NCBI GenBank assembly: GCA_028641055.1
Contig: CM054062.1
Coordinates: 186,681,958 to 186,745,957 of the forward strand
Origin: Alopecurus myosuroides
Lineage: Eukaryota > Streptophyta > Magnoliopsida > Poales > Poaceae
Length of the DNA stretch: 64,000 nucleotides
Direction of reading: 5' to 3'
A program made the translations under genes and the position numbers. The stretch's first letter is position 1. Each line of letters starts with the position of its first letter. The notes beneath the pieces were generated by a model. The model saw nothing but the letters and a program-made list of their open reading frames with translations. It ran no database searches and had not been told where the DNA came from. Positions 11,733-22,713 of this stretch are shown piece by piece.

Positions 11733-13124
11733 TGAAAGCTCATGACCCCTCTAATGATTTTGGTGATGATAACAACACGGGTATCTACTCTCTAACAATG
11801 TTGTTTAAGTCTGTGCAGGTGATCACTCAGATGATTATTGATATATTCTCATAAAAAGTTCAAAGAGGAGGTCTGTATTATGGATTCACTGCCACCGGAT
11901 TTTTCAGTGATTACACCGGAAATTCCGGTGCTTATGGGGCGGAATATCCGGCCCAAGCACCGGAATATTCCGGCCTTTATAGCAACATCGAAACGACTAA
12001 GTTATTCTCCCACTGCCCGCGCACAGAAGTTAGGGCGGAAATTTGCCCCAGAAATTTCCGGCGCAAATATCCGGCCCTCTGGTACTTAGCAGAAATTGGA
12101 GTTTTTCTCAGATGCCCGCGCACATAGATGGGGGCGGATTATTGTCCGGAAAATTCCGGGCCCGGAATATTCAAATATCCCGCCCGGATTATTCAAATAT
12201 CCGGCCCTGGTCCTTAGCGATTTTCAGCGCGGTGCTGGTGCCCGCGCGCAGAGATGGGGGCGGAATGTTGGGCGGAAATTTCTGTCCCCGGAAGTTTCAA
12301 AAATCCGCCCCCCGGACTATTCAAAATTCCGGCCAGGATAGACCGGAAATTTCCGGTGCTAACACCGGAATATTCCGGCCCTGGCACACTGCAACGGTCA
12401 GAATTCGGAGGAGCCTATAAATAGCTGTCTTCTTCCTCTAGATAGGTAGTTCGTCCATTCCTCTCTCTCCTCCATTGTTGTAGAGCTCAAAACGCCTCGA
12501 TCTCCCTCCTCCTCCAACCAAAATCGATGCCCTTCAAGGATCTCATGGAGGAGTACTAGATCTACCTTTCTACCAAGCCAAAAATTGTATTCCCACACCA
12601 TACCTCTTGGGATCTTGTAATCTCTTGGTTGCTTTGTCATCCAAGGGAACCCTAGTGCTTGTAGCTTCCACCTTGTAGCAAGAAGCTTCGGATTGTTGAG
12701 AGCCTCCATCTCACTTGTGGAGTAGCCTCAACCACTTGTAAAGGTTTGGTCAACGCCTTCAAGTCGACCTCATAGTGGAAACGAGAATCTCCCTCATCGG
12801 AGAAGCTCAAGGAGAACAAGGTGTGCACATCCGTGCTATTGAGGAGCGCCTAGGTGGATCCCCACCTCTCCAACGTAGACGTACTTCTTTCAAGAAGGAA
12901 CTACGGGAAACATATCCTTGTCTCCGTGTTTTTCACTTGTGGTTATCTTGTGCCTTGCATTTACTTCCGTTGCTACTCGTTATTTGTCACATAGGGTGTC
13001 TACTTAGTTGCACATCTAGATAACCAAGTTATTATCTTTCCAAAGCCCCCACTAAAATTGAAAAATAATTAAAATTTGTAGGTCACCTATTCACCCCCCT
13101 CTAGTTGACCTTTGTGTACTTTCA
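11733..13124 (+). repeat. 5' LTR of element B
   Basis: This LTR of 1,392 bp runs from TGAAAGCTCATGA to GTACTTTCA. Between 11,890 and 12,390 it carries many CCGGAATATTCCGG, CCGGAAATTCCGG and GGCGGAAT units separated by GCCCGCGCACAGA blocks. A TATA-like CTATAAATAG is at 12,415-12,424, just after this array, so the array lies in the U3 promoter region and transcription likely starts about 12,445-12,455. Confidence 0.92.
12416..12423 (+). promoter_or_regulatory. LTR TATA box of element B
   Basis: TATAAATA lies about 300 bp after the start of the palindrome array and is followed by a CTTCTTCCTCT pyrimidine stretch. The right LTR has the same box at about 31,432-31,439. Confidence 0.6.
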
Positions 13125-13126
13125 AT

Positions 13127-13138
13127 TGGTATTAGAGC
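13127..13138 (+). promoter_or_regulatory. Primer binding site of element B
   Basis: TGGTATTAGAGC follows the LTR end after two bases. The common plant PBS for initiator methionine tRNA is TGGTATCAGAGC; here one base differs (T for C), which A (33,000-33,011) and C (27,846-27,858) do not share. Confidence 0.85.
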
Positions 13139-13173
13139 CTCGGCTCTTTTATCGGGCTTAACCGCCTAAGAGT

Positions 13174-14520
13174 ATGATGGTTAATAGAGATGATCCCGAA
13201 TCTTCTAAGGAGGAGCTCTCCAAAATGGCCGACACTATAGCTAACCTAGAGACAACAGTTTGTACTATCCAAACCCAATTGTCCAAGGTTAGCTCTAGTG
13301 TAGGCTCGGAGGTTTCCTCCATCAAGAAGATCTTGGAGAACATGATGGGTAAACCTAAGGGGCCATCGAACTCTCCACATGTCTCCGATGAGGATAGTTC
13401 GGAAGAGGAGACGATTCCTGACGATTCCCAAATCGAGGAGAACATTGCCAAAGCTAAGGCTAAAGCCACACAAAAGGCTAAAGCCAAGGCAAAGGAGAGT
13501 TCCGGTGGCTCCAAGTCTCAAACGGCTAATGGTTCCGGGGTCCATGCACAAGTTCCACCTCCTCAAAATTATGACACCATTCACCAAATTGTTTCCATGC
13601 CACACATTCTTAATGTTGGACTTCCTCCCATGCTTAACACTAATGAATTCTCTTCTTGGAAGTTTGAAATGGAGTCCCATATTTCTGGATCATGCACCGC
13701 ATTGTGGAGGAGTGTGATTCATGGATTTCATCCGCATGACCCGAGCAACTTGACTCCAAGGGAGGATGTGGAATCTCAACTCAACAAGACTGCTCTCGTT
13801 ATTATCCAGAAGGCTCTCCCAAGGGAGCATCTCACTCACATTCGTGGTTGCAAGACCGCCAAGGAAGCTTGGGACAAACTTGACACCTTGTTTCAAGGAA
13901 ATGCTAGCATTCAATCTTCCAAGTATGATGTGGCCATTGACAACTCCGAGAACTTCGTCATGCAAGAGGATGAGACCCCCGAAGAGCTCTATAGAAGAGT
14001 GGTCACTCTCGCCAACCAATTGAGAGACTTTGGAAAGGAAGAGATCTCCGATGAGTGGATAAAGAGGAAATTTGTCAAGGCCATCACACCCTTTGAGAAG
14101 AATCTCTCCACTAGCATCCGAACAAGAGCGGACTAAAACACTCTCAACTCCATTGGTGTTCTTAGTGAGTTTATCGCCATCTCTCTATCACACAAGAGTG
14201 TGGATGATGCTCTAGCTCTCTCTAGAGGGATGGGAAAGTCACCCAACCTCGCGTTGAAGTCAAAGGCAATGGCTCGAGTTAATGAAAGTGAAGAAGAAGA
14301 TGACGATGAGGAAGACTATGAAGACACCTATACGGGAGCTCACAAGTGCATTGCTCTCGCTATGCATGGATATTGGAAGAGATGGGAAGCTCATAAGGCC
14401 AGCTCTCCAAGACCTCCACGAAACAAGAACTACAAGAAGAAGGGGGAGCGCTCAAGGACATGTTACAACTGTGGTAGCGCAAACCATTTCGTGAAGGAGT
14501 GCCCCTTTGAGACAAGATAA
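13174..14520 (+). pseudogene. Gag of element B, N-terminal and zinc-knuckle part
   Basis: This encodes the capsid-like structural protein of the element's particle. The frame opens at 13,174 (MMVNRDDPESSKEE) with a short coiled-coil-like start and a Lys/Ala-rich linker (about residues 90-110). It continues through the copia gag core (SSWKFEMESHI, TAKEAWDKLDTLFQ) to a zinc knuckle CYNCGSANHFVKEC at about 14,461-14,502. In-frame stops are TAA at 14,134-14,136 and TAA at 14,518-14,520. The frame stays in register across both, so they are point mutations. The start is the first ATG after the PBS. Confidence 0.85.
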
Positions 14521-15807
14521 GAAAATGAAGGCAAGCTTGTTCGCAAAAACAAGGCCAAGGCTCCACAAAACAAGAACTTCGCTAGAAGAATGCCAAGGGC
14601 CCTCTACGTTCAAGAAGGGGTGGTTCTAGAAACCTATATCTCCGGAGATGAAGGAGAAGATGAAGTGGTGGGAGTGGCCCACGTCGCCGTTGCCACCGCG
14701 TCATCTTCATAGATTTCTTTATTTGAATCCCCCGATGAGATTGTGGCTACCCGACCTACATGTCTTATGGCAAAAGCCACTTCGGTATGCTCTCCTAGCT
14801 CTAAGACCATTACCACTAACCCTCCTTCATTATTGGATTGTGTTGAGAATGTTTGTGAGGAGGATAGTGAGGCCAAAGAGTTAGGCATTTGGCTAGCTAG
14901 CCTCAAAGGTGAGACTAAGAAGAAAGTAAATGCCCTCTTACGGCAACTTGATGAGGCTAACTCTCTTGTAGATGAAAAGGAGGAAATTATCATGACCTTA
15001 GAAAGCCATGGAGGTCACTCTTGCAATGACAAAGAGCTAGAAAAGGCTCTTTAAAATGAGCGTTCCATTCGTGCATCACTTGAGGAGAAATTGTCTAGTC
15101 TTGAAGAAAACTTTGCCATGAGTGTCTCTAAGCTTAGGAATGATAACACACAATCTCTTGCGATAATTAAAACTCTTGAACATGAAGAGTTGAAGCTAGG
15201 AATTGTTCACGAGGAATTAGTTGCTAGTCATGAAAAACTAAAAAAGGAGTTCATGTCTCTTAAAGAAATTCATGACAAGCTAACCAAGTATCGTGACAAT
15301 CTCCTAGCTCAACAATCAAACAAGCAAGCTATGTCATCCTCATATACTTGCATGAATACATTTCCTATCATCTCGTGTAGTGCAACTAATCTTGTAGGAA
15401 GTGAGAAGAATCTAAATGATGTGACCCCTCAACAAGTCACAAATGGGAAGGAGGGACTTGGCTATGTAGCCAAGTCAAAGAAGAAGTACAAGAAGAAGAA
15501 CAAGAAGAATGTCACCTCTTCCTCACAAGAAGTAAGATTTGTGAAAGAGGGAGAGGTGGCCAAGGAAAAGGAGACCAACACCATTGTGGGTGGTGACACC
15601 TCTAGGGGGAGCACCACCCATAATGACTTTGCCGGAAAATACAACCCATCTTATGTTCTTATGAAATCTAGAGATGGTTATGTGTATGCTAAATATGTTT
15701 TTACTTCGTATGGTGATGATTATCATTGGAGTATTTGGGTTCCAAAGACCCTTGTCGCTGACAAAAGAGGACCCATTCAACAATGGGTACCTAAATCAAG
15801 ACACTAA
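14521..15807 (+). pseudogene. Gag coiled-coil extension of element B
   Basis: This is the same frame as the gag core. It holds a Leu/Glu/Lys-rich segment with heptad character (about 14,880-15,310), broken by stops near 14,710 and at 15,052-15,054. It then has a lysine run (KSKKKYKKKNKKN, about 15,472-15,510) and the conserved tail SIWVPKTLVADKRG. It ends at TAA 15,805-15,807. The pol frame is offset by +1 and is itself closed by TAG at 15,815-15,817, so here the two frames do not overlap. Confidence 0.75.
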
Positions 15808-15818
15808 TCTTTTGTAGG
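15808..15818 (+). promoter_or_regulatory. Splice-acceptor-like gag/pol junction of B
   Basis: TCTTTTGTAG then G sits between the gag stop and the pol frame. Element A has TCTCTTGCAG then G at the same place on the minus strand (9,949-9,939). Splicing to this acceptor, or +1 frameshifting in an intact copy, would bring pol into use. No donor was identified, so this is a candidate only. Confidence 0.35.
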
Positions 15819-18800
15819 GGAGTGCTTCCGGTTCGAGCAAATGGACGGTGGATAGTGGTGCATCCCAACATATGACCGGAAGCAATGACGCAATGAGTGA
15901 TCTACATCCTCCATTACCTCATCTCAATTGCGTCACTATTGGTGATAACTCCGAACTAAAGGTATTGGGACGAGGCAAGGTAGCAATCTCAAATGACTTG
16001 TCAATTGAGAATGTTCTTCTTGTTGAGTCCCTTGGCTATAATCTCATATCGGTTCTTCAACTTGCTAAAAGTGGTTTTACCTCGTTCTTTAATAAAGAGA
16101 ATGTGATTGTCACTTGGGAAACGACTCTTAAAGTAGCTTTTGTTGGGCATGTCGAGAACGACATGTATGTAGTGGACTTCTCTAAAGGAGACACGTGTGC
16201 CGCGACATGCCTAATGGCTAAAGTTGATGTGGGTTGGCTATGGCATCGCCGGTTAGCCCACACCAATATGAGGATGTTGCATGACCTACAAAGTGGCAAT
16301 CATGTTCTAGGACTAACAAATGCTAAGTTTGCCAAAGATCGTGTGTGTAGCTCTTGCGTTCTTGGAAAACAACATGGAGAAGCTCACCCAACCAAGACAA
16401 ACATCACCACCTCAAGAATCCTCGAGCTCATTCACTTGGACCTCTTTGGTCCTCTATCATATGATAGTCTTGGAGGCAAGAAGTATTGCTTGGTGATTGT
16501 GGATGACTATTCACGATATTGTTGGGTGTACTTCTTCAAGAGGAAGAGTGAGACTCAAAAGCGGGTCATCGAGTTCATCACTTTGGTGGAGCGCCAACAC
16601 AATACGAGCATCATGGCTATCCGAAGTGATAACGGCTCCGAGTTCAAGAACTACACTGTGGAGGGATTTCTTAGCGAGGAAGGAATTGCTCATCAATATT
16701 CCACTCCCTACACCCCTCAACAAAATGGTGTGGCGGAGAGAAAGAATCGGACACTAATGGATGCGGCTCGAACCATGATTGCGGAGTTCTCTTCTCCTTA
16801 TAATTTTTGGGCCGAGGCCGTCTCCACCGCTTGTCACGCTAGCAACCGATTGTATCTCCGCAAGATCTTGAACAAGACTCCTTATGAGATTCTCACGGGC
16901 AAGAAGCCGGATGTTTCATACTTCAAGGTCTTTGGGTGCAAGTGCTTCATCCGTAAGAGAGGTAAACGTTTGTCGAAATTCGAGACTAAATCCTATGAGG
17001 GTATCTTTGTTGGTTATGCCACAAACACTCACGCCTATAGAGTCTACAACAAGTCCACTGGACAAGTTGAAGAAGTTATAGACGTGGTGTTTGACGAGGA
17101 TAATGGGTCCCAAGGGGGGCGTATAGATCATGGTGTTGTAGGAGATGCAATTCCTCCCATCGTCATAAGAAGAATGGGGATTGGTGAAATAATCCCCATT
17201 GAGGGTTACCGGATGACGGAGGGAGAAGGACTATGCTCCACTCAAGTGGAGCCATTGACTACACCCATTGATACCCAAGCTACCCAACAAGATGCACCAA
17301 GCCCTCATGCTTCAAATCAAGGCCAAGCTAACGATCAAGATCATTCGATCAATCAAGGCCAAGCTCACACTCAAGGCCAAGCTCATGATGAAGGCCAAGT
17401 TCACAATGAAGGACAAGAACAAGATTCTCATGGTGATGATACCACTCGACAAATAAGGGATCCACCTCCCGTTGATGATCAACATCAAGGTGGACAAGAC
17501 TCCAATGATGAAGGTGATGATCAAGTCCTATCCAAGGAAACTTTGGAGGAGATGCTAGCTCGTAGGGCAAAGAGAATACTTGATAATCTTGCTCGTGCCG
17601 GTCATACGGAGGACATGATTCTTGGACAAGTTCGTGGAAGGGTCGTCACAAGGAGGCAATTGGCGGATTTTAGCAAGGCTCATGCTTTCGTCTCTCATAT
17701 TGAACCAAAGAAGGTCTATGAAGCTCTTGAAGATCAAGATTGGATTGAAGCTATGCACGAAGAACTCAACAACTTCGAGCGCAACAAGGTGTGGAAGTTG
17801 GTGCCAAGGCCCAAAGATTGCAAGAACGTCATCGGCACCAAGTGGATCTTCAAGAACAAACAAGACAAGGACGGCATCGTCATTCGCAACAAAGCTAGAT
17901 TGGTAGCTCAAGGCTTCTCTCAAGTCGAAGGTGTCGATTTCGGTGAAACTTTCGCTCCCGTAGCTCGTCTTGAATCCATCCGCATCTTACTTGCATATGC
18001 TTCTCATCACAACTTTAAATTGCAACAAATGGATGTTAAAAGTGCATTTTTGAATGGTCCCATCCACGAGTTGGTTTACGTCAAGCAACCTCCGGGTTTC
18101 GAGGATCCCAACCACCCCGATCATGTCTACAAACTCGATAAGGCACTCTATGGACTTAAACAAGCTCCACGTGCGTGGTACGAGCACCTTAAAGAGTTTT
18201 TAGTGGATCGTGGGTTCAATGTTGGTTTAATCGATCCCACCCTTTTCACCAAAAAGGTTGGGGGTGACTTGTTCATATGCCAACTCTATGTGGATGATAT
18301 CATCTTTGGTTCGACTAACATCGCATTCAATGATGAGTTTTGCAAGCTTATGACGGACAAATTCGAGATGTCTATGATGGGAGAGTTAGAGTATTTTCTT
18401 GGCTTTGAGATCAAGCAACATCCCGAAGGCACATTCATCAAGCAAGCCAAGTATACTCAAGATATGCTCAAGCGGTTCAACATGCATGACGCCAAGCCCA
18501 TGAAGACTCCCATGTCCACGACTATTGACTTGAAACCTGACCCAAATGGTAAAGAGGTAGATCAAAATGTATACCGCTCCACGATTGGCTCCTTGCTCTA
18601 CCTTTGTGCATCTAGACCCGATATTATGTATAGCGTAGGTAAATGTGCAAGGTTTCAAGCCTCTCCGAGACAAAGTCATTTTGAAGCGGTTAAGCGCATC
18701 TTTCGATATTTAGTTCATACCCCAAACTTTGGTCTTTGGTATCCCAAGGGTTCAAGCTTTCAGCTCATTGGGTATTCGGATGCGGACTATGCGGGCGAGA

Positions 18801-19240
18801 AGACCGATAGGAAATCTACATCCGGAGGTTGTCAATTTCTTGGTCGCTCATTGGTATGTTGGTCTCCCAAGAAGCAAAACTGCATTGCCCTCTCTACTAC
18901 CGAGGCCGAATACATCTCCGCGGCTAGTTGTTGTGCTCAATTACTTTGAATGCGGCAAACGTTGAGAGATTATGGCATCAACTTCGACAAAGTTCCTCTC
19001 TTGTGCGACAATGAGAGTGCCATCAAGATCGCCTACAATCCCGTTCTTCATTCCAAGACAAAGCACATTGAGATACGGCATCATTTCATTCAGGATCATG
19101 TTGAGAAGGGTGATATCGATCTTTCCTATGTGGCGGCCAAGGATCAACTCGCGGACATCTTCATGAAGGCCCTTCATGAACCAAGATTTAGGGGTTTGAG
19201 GAATGAACTAAATGTTATCGATGCGTCCAACTTCTCTTGA
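15818..19240 (+). pseudogene. Copia pol polyprotein of element B (PR-IN-RT-RH), one stop
   Basis: The frame is open from 15,818 to a single in-frame TGA at 18,947-18,949 and then to 19,240. Domains in order: aspartic protease ([14 protein letters not shown], about 15,842); integrase HHCC ([21 protein letters not shown]) and DDE core ([31 protein letters not shown]) to about 17,000; a Gln/His-rich linker of GQA-type repeats (17,300-17,440); RT with [23 protein letters not shown] and YVDDIIFGS (about 18,286-18,312); RNase H with [19 protein letters not shown] and LLCDNESAIKIAYNP. The stop replaces the W of LLWMRQT seen in A. It is the best-preserved copia polyprotein in the window. Confidence 0.93.
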
Positions 19241-19295
19241 ACTCTTGCATAATTACCTTCACTATATGTGCTATCAAGTTTAGATGTAGGCATGG

Positions 19296-19306
19296 ACATA
19301 GGGGGA
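19296..19306 (+). promoter_or_regulatory. Polypurine-like tract after pol of B
   Basis: GACATAGGGGGAG follows the pol stop by about 55 bp. The matching tract in A is at 6,455-6,464. Confidence 0.45.
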
Positions 19307-19599
19307 GCGTAGTTCAACTCATGAACCAACACTCCACCTATCATGCGCAAAACAACCAAAGCTTCATGCATATCTAGTCATTTTGTGACTTATTGTGCCT
19401 AAACGTGAGTCATACTTTTGGGTCCAAGATACATCTTCGCGACTCCTTGGTATCACTCAAACACGGTGGCTTCGGCCACCAACATTTCTCTTTGTATTTG
19501 ATTTATTTGCGTTTTTGTTTGTGTTTGTGTGTTCATCGTCGTTGGTTCGTGTTTTGGAGGCTCACTTCTTGTTCCATTTTCCACAAAATTCTCGGAAGG

Positions 19600-19930
19600 C
19601 ATGGGAACCCCGGAAATTCCGGCCTAGGGCCCGGAAAATTCCGGCCTCCAGACATTTGCCTCAGAAATTTTCACTCATTTCCAAGGTGCCCGCTCACAGA
19701 AGGCACCCCAGAAATTTGGGCGGAAATTTTCGGCGCAAATATCCGGGGCCCCGGAATATTCCGTGCCTTAAGCCCCGGAATTTTCCGGGGTTCGAGATTG
19801 ACCAGAATCTTCCCCCAAAATATCCAGCGTGCCCGCTCGCAGAAGTCACACCGGATATTTGGGGCGGAATATTCCGGCCCAAATCTCCGGCCCCGGAAAA
19901 TTCTGGCCTTAATACCGGAATAATCCGGTC
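19600..19930 (+). repeat. CCGGAA..TTCCGG palindrome array upstream of B accessory gene
   Basis: Repeated CCGGAAATTCCGG, CCGGAAAATTCCGG, CCGGAATATTCCG and CCGGAATAATCCGG units alternate with GTGCCCGCTCACAGAAG spacers. This is the same pattern as in B's LTR at 11,890-12,390. It ends about 15 bp before a TATA box, so the layout copies that of the LTR promoter. More units lie in the accessory intron (20,300-20,440). Confidence 0.75.
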
Positions 19931-19945
19931 TGTCTGGCTGGCGGC

Positions 19946-19953
19946 TATATAAG
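19946..19953 (+). promoter_or_regulatory. TATA box of the B accessory gene
   Basis: TATATAAG in the context GGCGGCTATATAAGGGC, 164 bp upstream of the accessory ATG (20,117) and directly after the palindrome array. A pyrimidine-rich CTCTCCCTCCCCTCGCC leader follows, as in many plant core promoters. Confidence 0.6.
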
Positions 19954-20116
19954 GGCGACGGGAGGGGCAGTTCCAGACTGCTCTCCCTCCCCTCGCCTCC
20001 TCTTCGCCTCTAGACGCAGCCGCCGCCTCCGAGACCTCCGGGAGGCCCTGTTGCCTCCCCTCTTCATCATCTGATTTCCCTTTGCGGATCAAGAGACCGC
20101 ACATCCTTTCCTCCCC

Positions 20117-21022
20117 ATGGATCCCGGTATGTGCTTCGTTTTCTCCGCAGTCTAGGGTTATTGGTTGATTTGATCTCATGTCCTTTGATATTCCGTGTGT
20201 TTTTGAGAGGAACATCCACATACTAGTATAATCTATCCTCTAGGGTTCCTCCCATTGCACTTCATCGTAGTTTTAGATTCATTGCAGGACACAGATTCAG
20301 ATCTGTTTCGAAAATTCCGAAGGCCGGAAATTTCCACACCAGGACCGGAATTTCCGCCCCCGGAAATTTCACCTGAGGCCAGAATTTCCGCCCCCCAAAA
20401 TTTCCGCACCAGAGACCGGAATTTCCGGCCTGCCCTGAATCTCTAACTGAGATCTGTTTTCCACTTCTATGAGTTGTGAGCCCCTGTTTTGATTAGTTTT
20501 GTTTGTTTTTTTGTTGCATTTTCCTTCGCTTTTCTCGCAGATAGTTCAAGCTCTAGGCCTTCCAAGATGACTAGCTCATGCAAGAGATTCCGACACTTGA
20601 GGGAAGATGCTGAGGGCACACTAGTTGATGAGGCGGAGACCCGCCGTCGTGAGAGGGATGCTGAGAAAGCATATGAGCGCCAACGTGACGCTTCCAGGGC
20701 AGCTCGCAAGGCTAATAAGCAGCAGGGGAAGTCAGCTCTTAACCTGGCCACCATGTCTGCCCCTGAATTCAAGGCATGGAGGGGCAAAGCCTGGTACACT
20801 GAGGGTCCTCAAGACCCAACCATCGACTCATGCTTCTAGCACGTTGAGCAGGAGACGCTCTTCAAGCAGGTGTACACTGTGATGAGCAAGCCAATCTGTC
20901 CCATGAAATCCATGAACTTTGCACACTTGGCTGCCAATCCTGCATACTTCAACAACTCTGTCCAGCTGGCTGAACTTCTGGGGATGCGTCCCCTCATGGA
21001 GACCAAATTCTCCTACAAAGTC
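20117..21022 (+). pseudogene. Accessory (third) gene of element B, exons 1 and 2 up to insertion C
   Basis: Exon 1 is ATGGATCCCG (20,117-20,126), followed by a canonical GTATGT donor. Exon 2 begins at 20,541 after TTTTCTCGCAG. The 414-bp intron is in phase 1, and splicing joins the start codon in frame to DSSSSRPSKM. Residues about 15-75 are highly charged (Arg/Lys/Glu with Ala) and may form a helix. TAG at 20,837-20,839 replaces a residue that aligns with W in A (FWCLEQ against F-stop-HVEQ). The gene is cut at 21,022 by element C and resumes at 29,522. The 10-base first exon and similar intron length are shared with A. Function unknown; it is not a gag or pol product. Confidence 0.65.
21018..21022. 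repeat. Left target site duplication of C (AAGTC)
   Basis: AAGTC before the left LTR pairs with ATGTC at 29,517-29,521, one mismatch. The flanking sequences are two halves of the same accessory gene, so the insertion is sound. Confidence 0.7.
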
Positions 21023-22680
21023 TGAAGGGGAACGTAGCATAGAAAACAAAAAATTTCCTACACGCGATAAACCCGAATGGCCAAGATCTAATCTATGAGA
21101 TGAAAGGCAACGGAGAGAAAGAGAGTCTTGAGATAACATACCCTCGAAGACTCAAAGTGGTACGAGAAAAGATCTCGTGGTTGGCGTAGTCGTTCTCACG
21201 CCGATCCCGAGCGAGAAGAAGAGCACCGCAATCCGGCGGTGCCTCCGTAATCGGTCACACGTTCAGCTCGATGAAGACTTCCGTTCCCTCGTTCCAGCGG
21301 GTTGCGGAAGTAGAGGATCCCTCCGGAATTCCAGCAGCACGACGGCGTGGTGGTGGTGAAGAATCCCACGGTCAGGGCTTCGCCAAGCCGGAGACCATGG
21401 AATGGAGCAGCGGGTGGAAGGGAAAATGTGTGGGCAAGTGTGTGAAGAAGAGAGAGCCCTCACCCTCCTTTTATAGGGGAGGGGGAGGCAGCCCAAGGGG
21501 GGGTGCGGCCAGCCATGGGTGCCCCCACCCCTTCCTCTCTTCATGTGAGTGGAAGCTCCACTCAAACCCACTCAAAAATCCCTTAATTTCCTACTTGGAA
21601 AATCCAAAGGTTTTTCTTTAATAAATAAATAAAACATTTTTATTTCTTTATTTATATTTGTTAATTCCATTAACAAACATTTGCATGCAGCACCTCGAAC
21701 CATTTGTTAATTCTATTAACAACCGTTCGACGAAAAACCCCTTGAACTATTTCAATTTTCCCCGAAACAATTTCGGAGCTGCCCAAAATATTCTTCGGTA
21801 TTCCGTATCCTCTCTAAACGCTTCATCGAACCTTAAGTGTGTCTCCCTACGGTTCGTGAATATTATAGACATGATCGAGACTCCTCTCCGATCAATAATC
21901 AACAGCGGGGTCTGGAAAACCGTGATGACCCCTATATATTCAACGATGACTCTCGTGATCGTGTGAACCTTTCAACGTCGTAACGATTTCCCTTTGTCTC
22001 ACGATATATTACTTGTCCGAGATCCGATCATCGGTATCCATTATACCTTGTTCGATCTCGTTATCCGACAAGTACTCTTTTCTCATTCCCGTGATATAAC
22101 ATCCTTGTGATCATATCACTTGCTTGCAAGCGGTGTCGATGTGATATCACCGAGAGGGCCCTGAGTATATCTATCCGTCATATTGGATGGACAAATCCCA
22201 TTCTCGATCCATGAGCTTCAACCAACACTTTCCGAATATCCAATACCACCTTTATAGTCACCCTTTTACGGTGTGACGTTTGATGTCATCAAAGTATTCT
22301 TTTGGTATTAGTGATTAACATGATCTCATGGTCTAAGGAATAATGTTACTTCGAATGTAAGATATAACAACAAAACTAAATGACTTGATCGTATTGTTAT
22401 ACTTAGTTTTGGGTTTAAGTTCATCATGTCATTCTCCTAATGACATGACCCCGTTATTAACAACATCCAATGTTCATGATCAGGAAACCTTGATCATCTG
22501 TTTAATCAACGAGCTAGTTAAAAGAGAGGCTTCACTAGGAACGTCGGTTTGTTTATTAATCACACATGTATCAACGTTTCCGGTTAATACAATTCTAGCA
22601 TGAGAAATAAACATCTATCATAAACAAGGAATAATATATAATAAACACTTTATTATTGCCTCTCGGGCATATTCTCTTCA
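21023..22680 (-). repeat. 3' LTR of element C
   Basis: This LTR of 1,658 bp has terminal TGAAGG...CTTCA. The small ORFs inside it recur in the other LTR and are not genes. Confidence 0.93.
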
Positions 22681-22692
22681 GTCTCCCACTTG
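22681..22692 (-). promoter_or_regulatory. Polypurine tract of element C
   Basis: The minus strand reads GCAAGTGGGAGAC directly before the 3' LTR start. Confidence 0.7.
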
Positions 22693-22713
22693 CACTAGGG
22701 GCAATAATCTATA

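Noticed and set aside
11890..12390. CCGGAATATTCCGG repeats as CRISPR-like array or terminators
   Set aside because: Units are irregularly spaced palindromes in a plant LTR, with no uniform spacers and no bacterial context.
21177..21966. ORFs of 60, 102, 116 and 102 codons repeated at 28,014-28,803
   Set aside because: Both sets are in the two LTRs of element C; their duplication reflects the LTRs, not gene copies.
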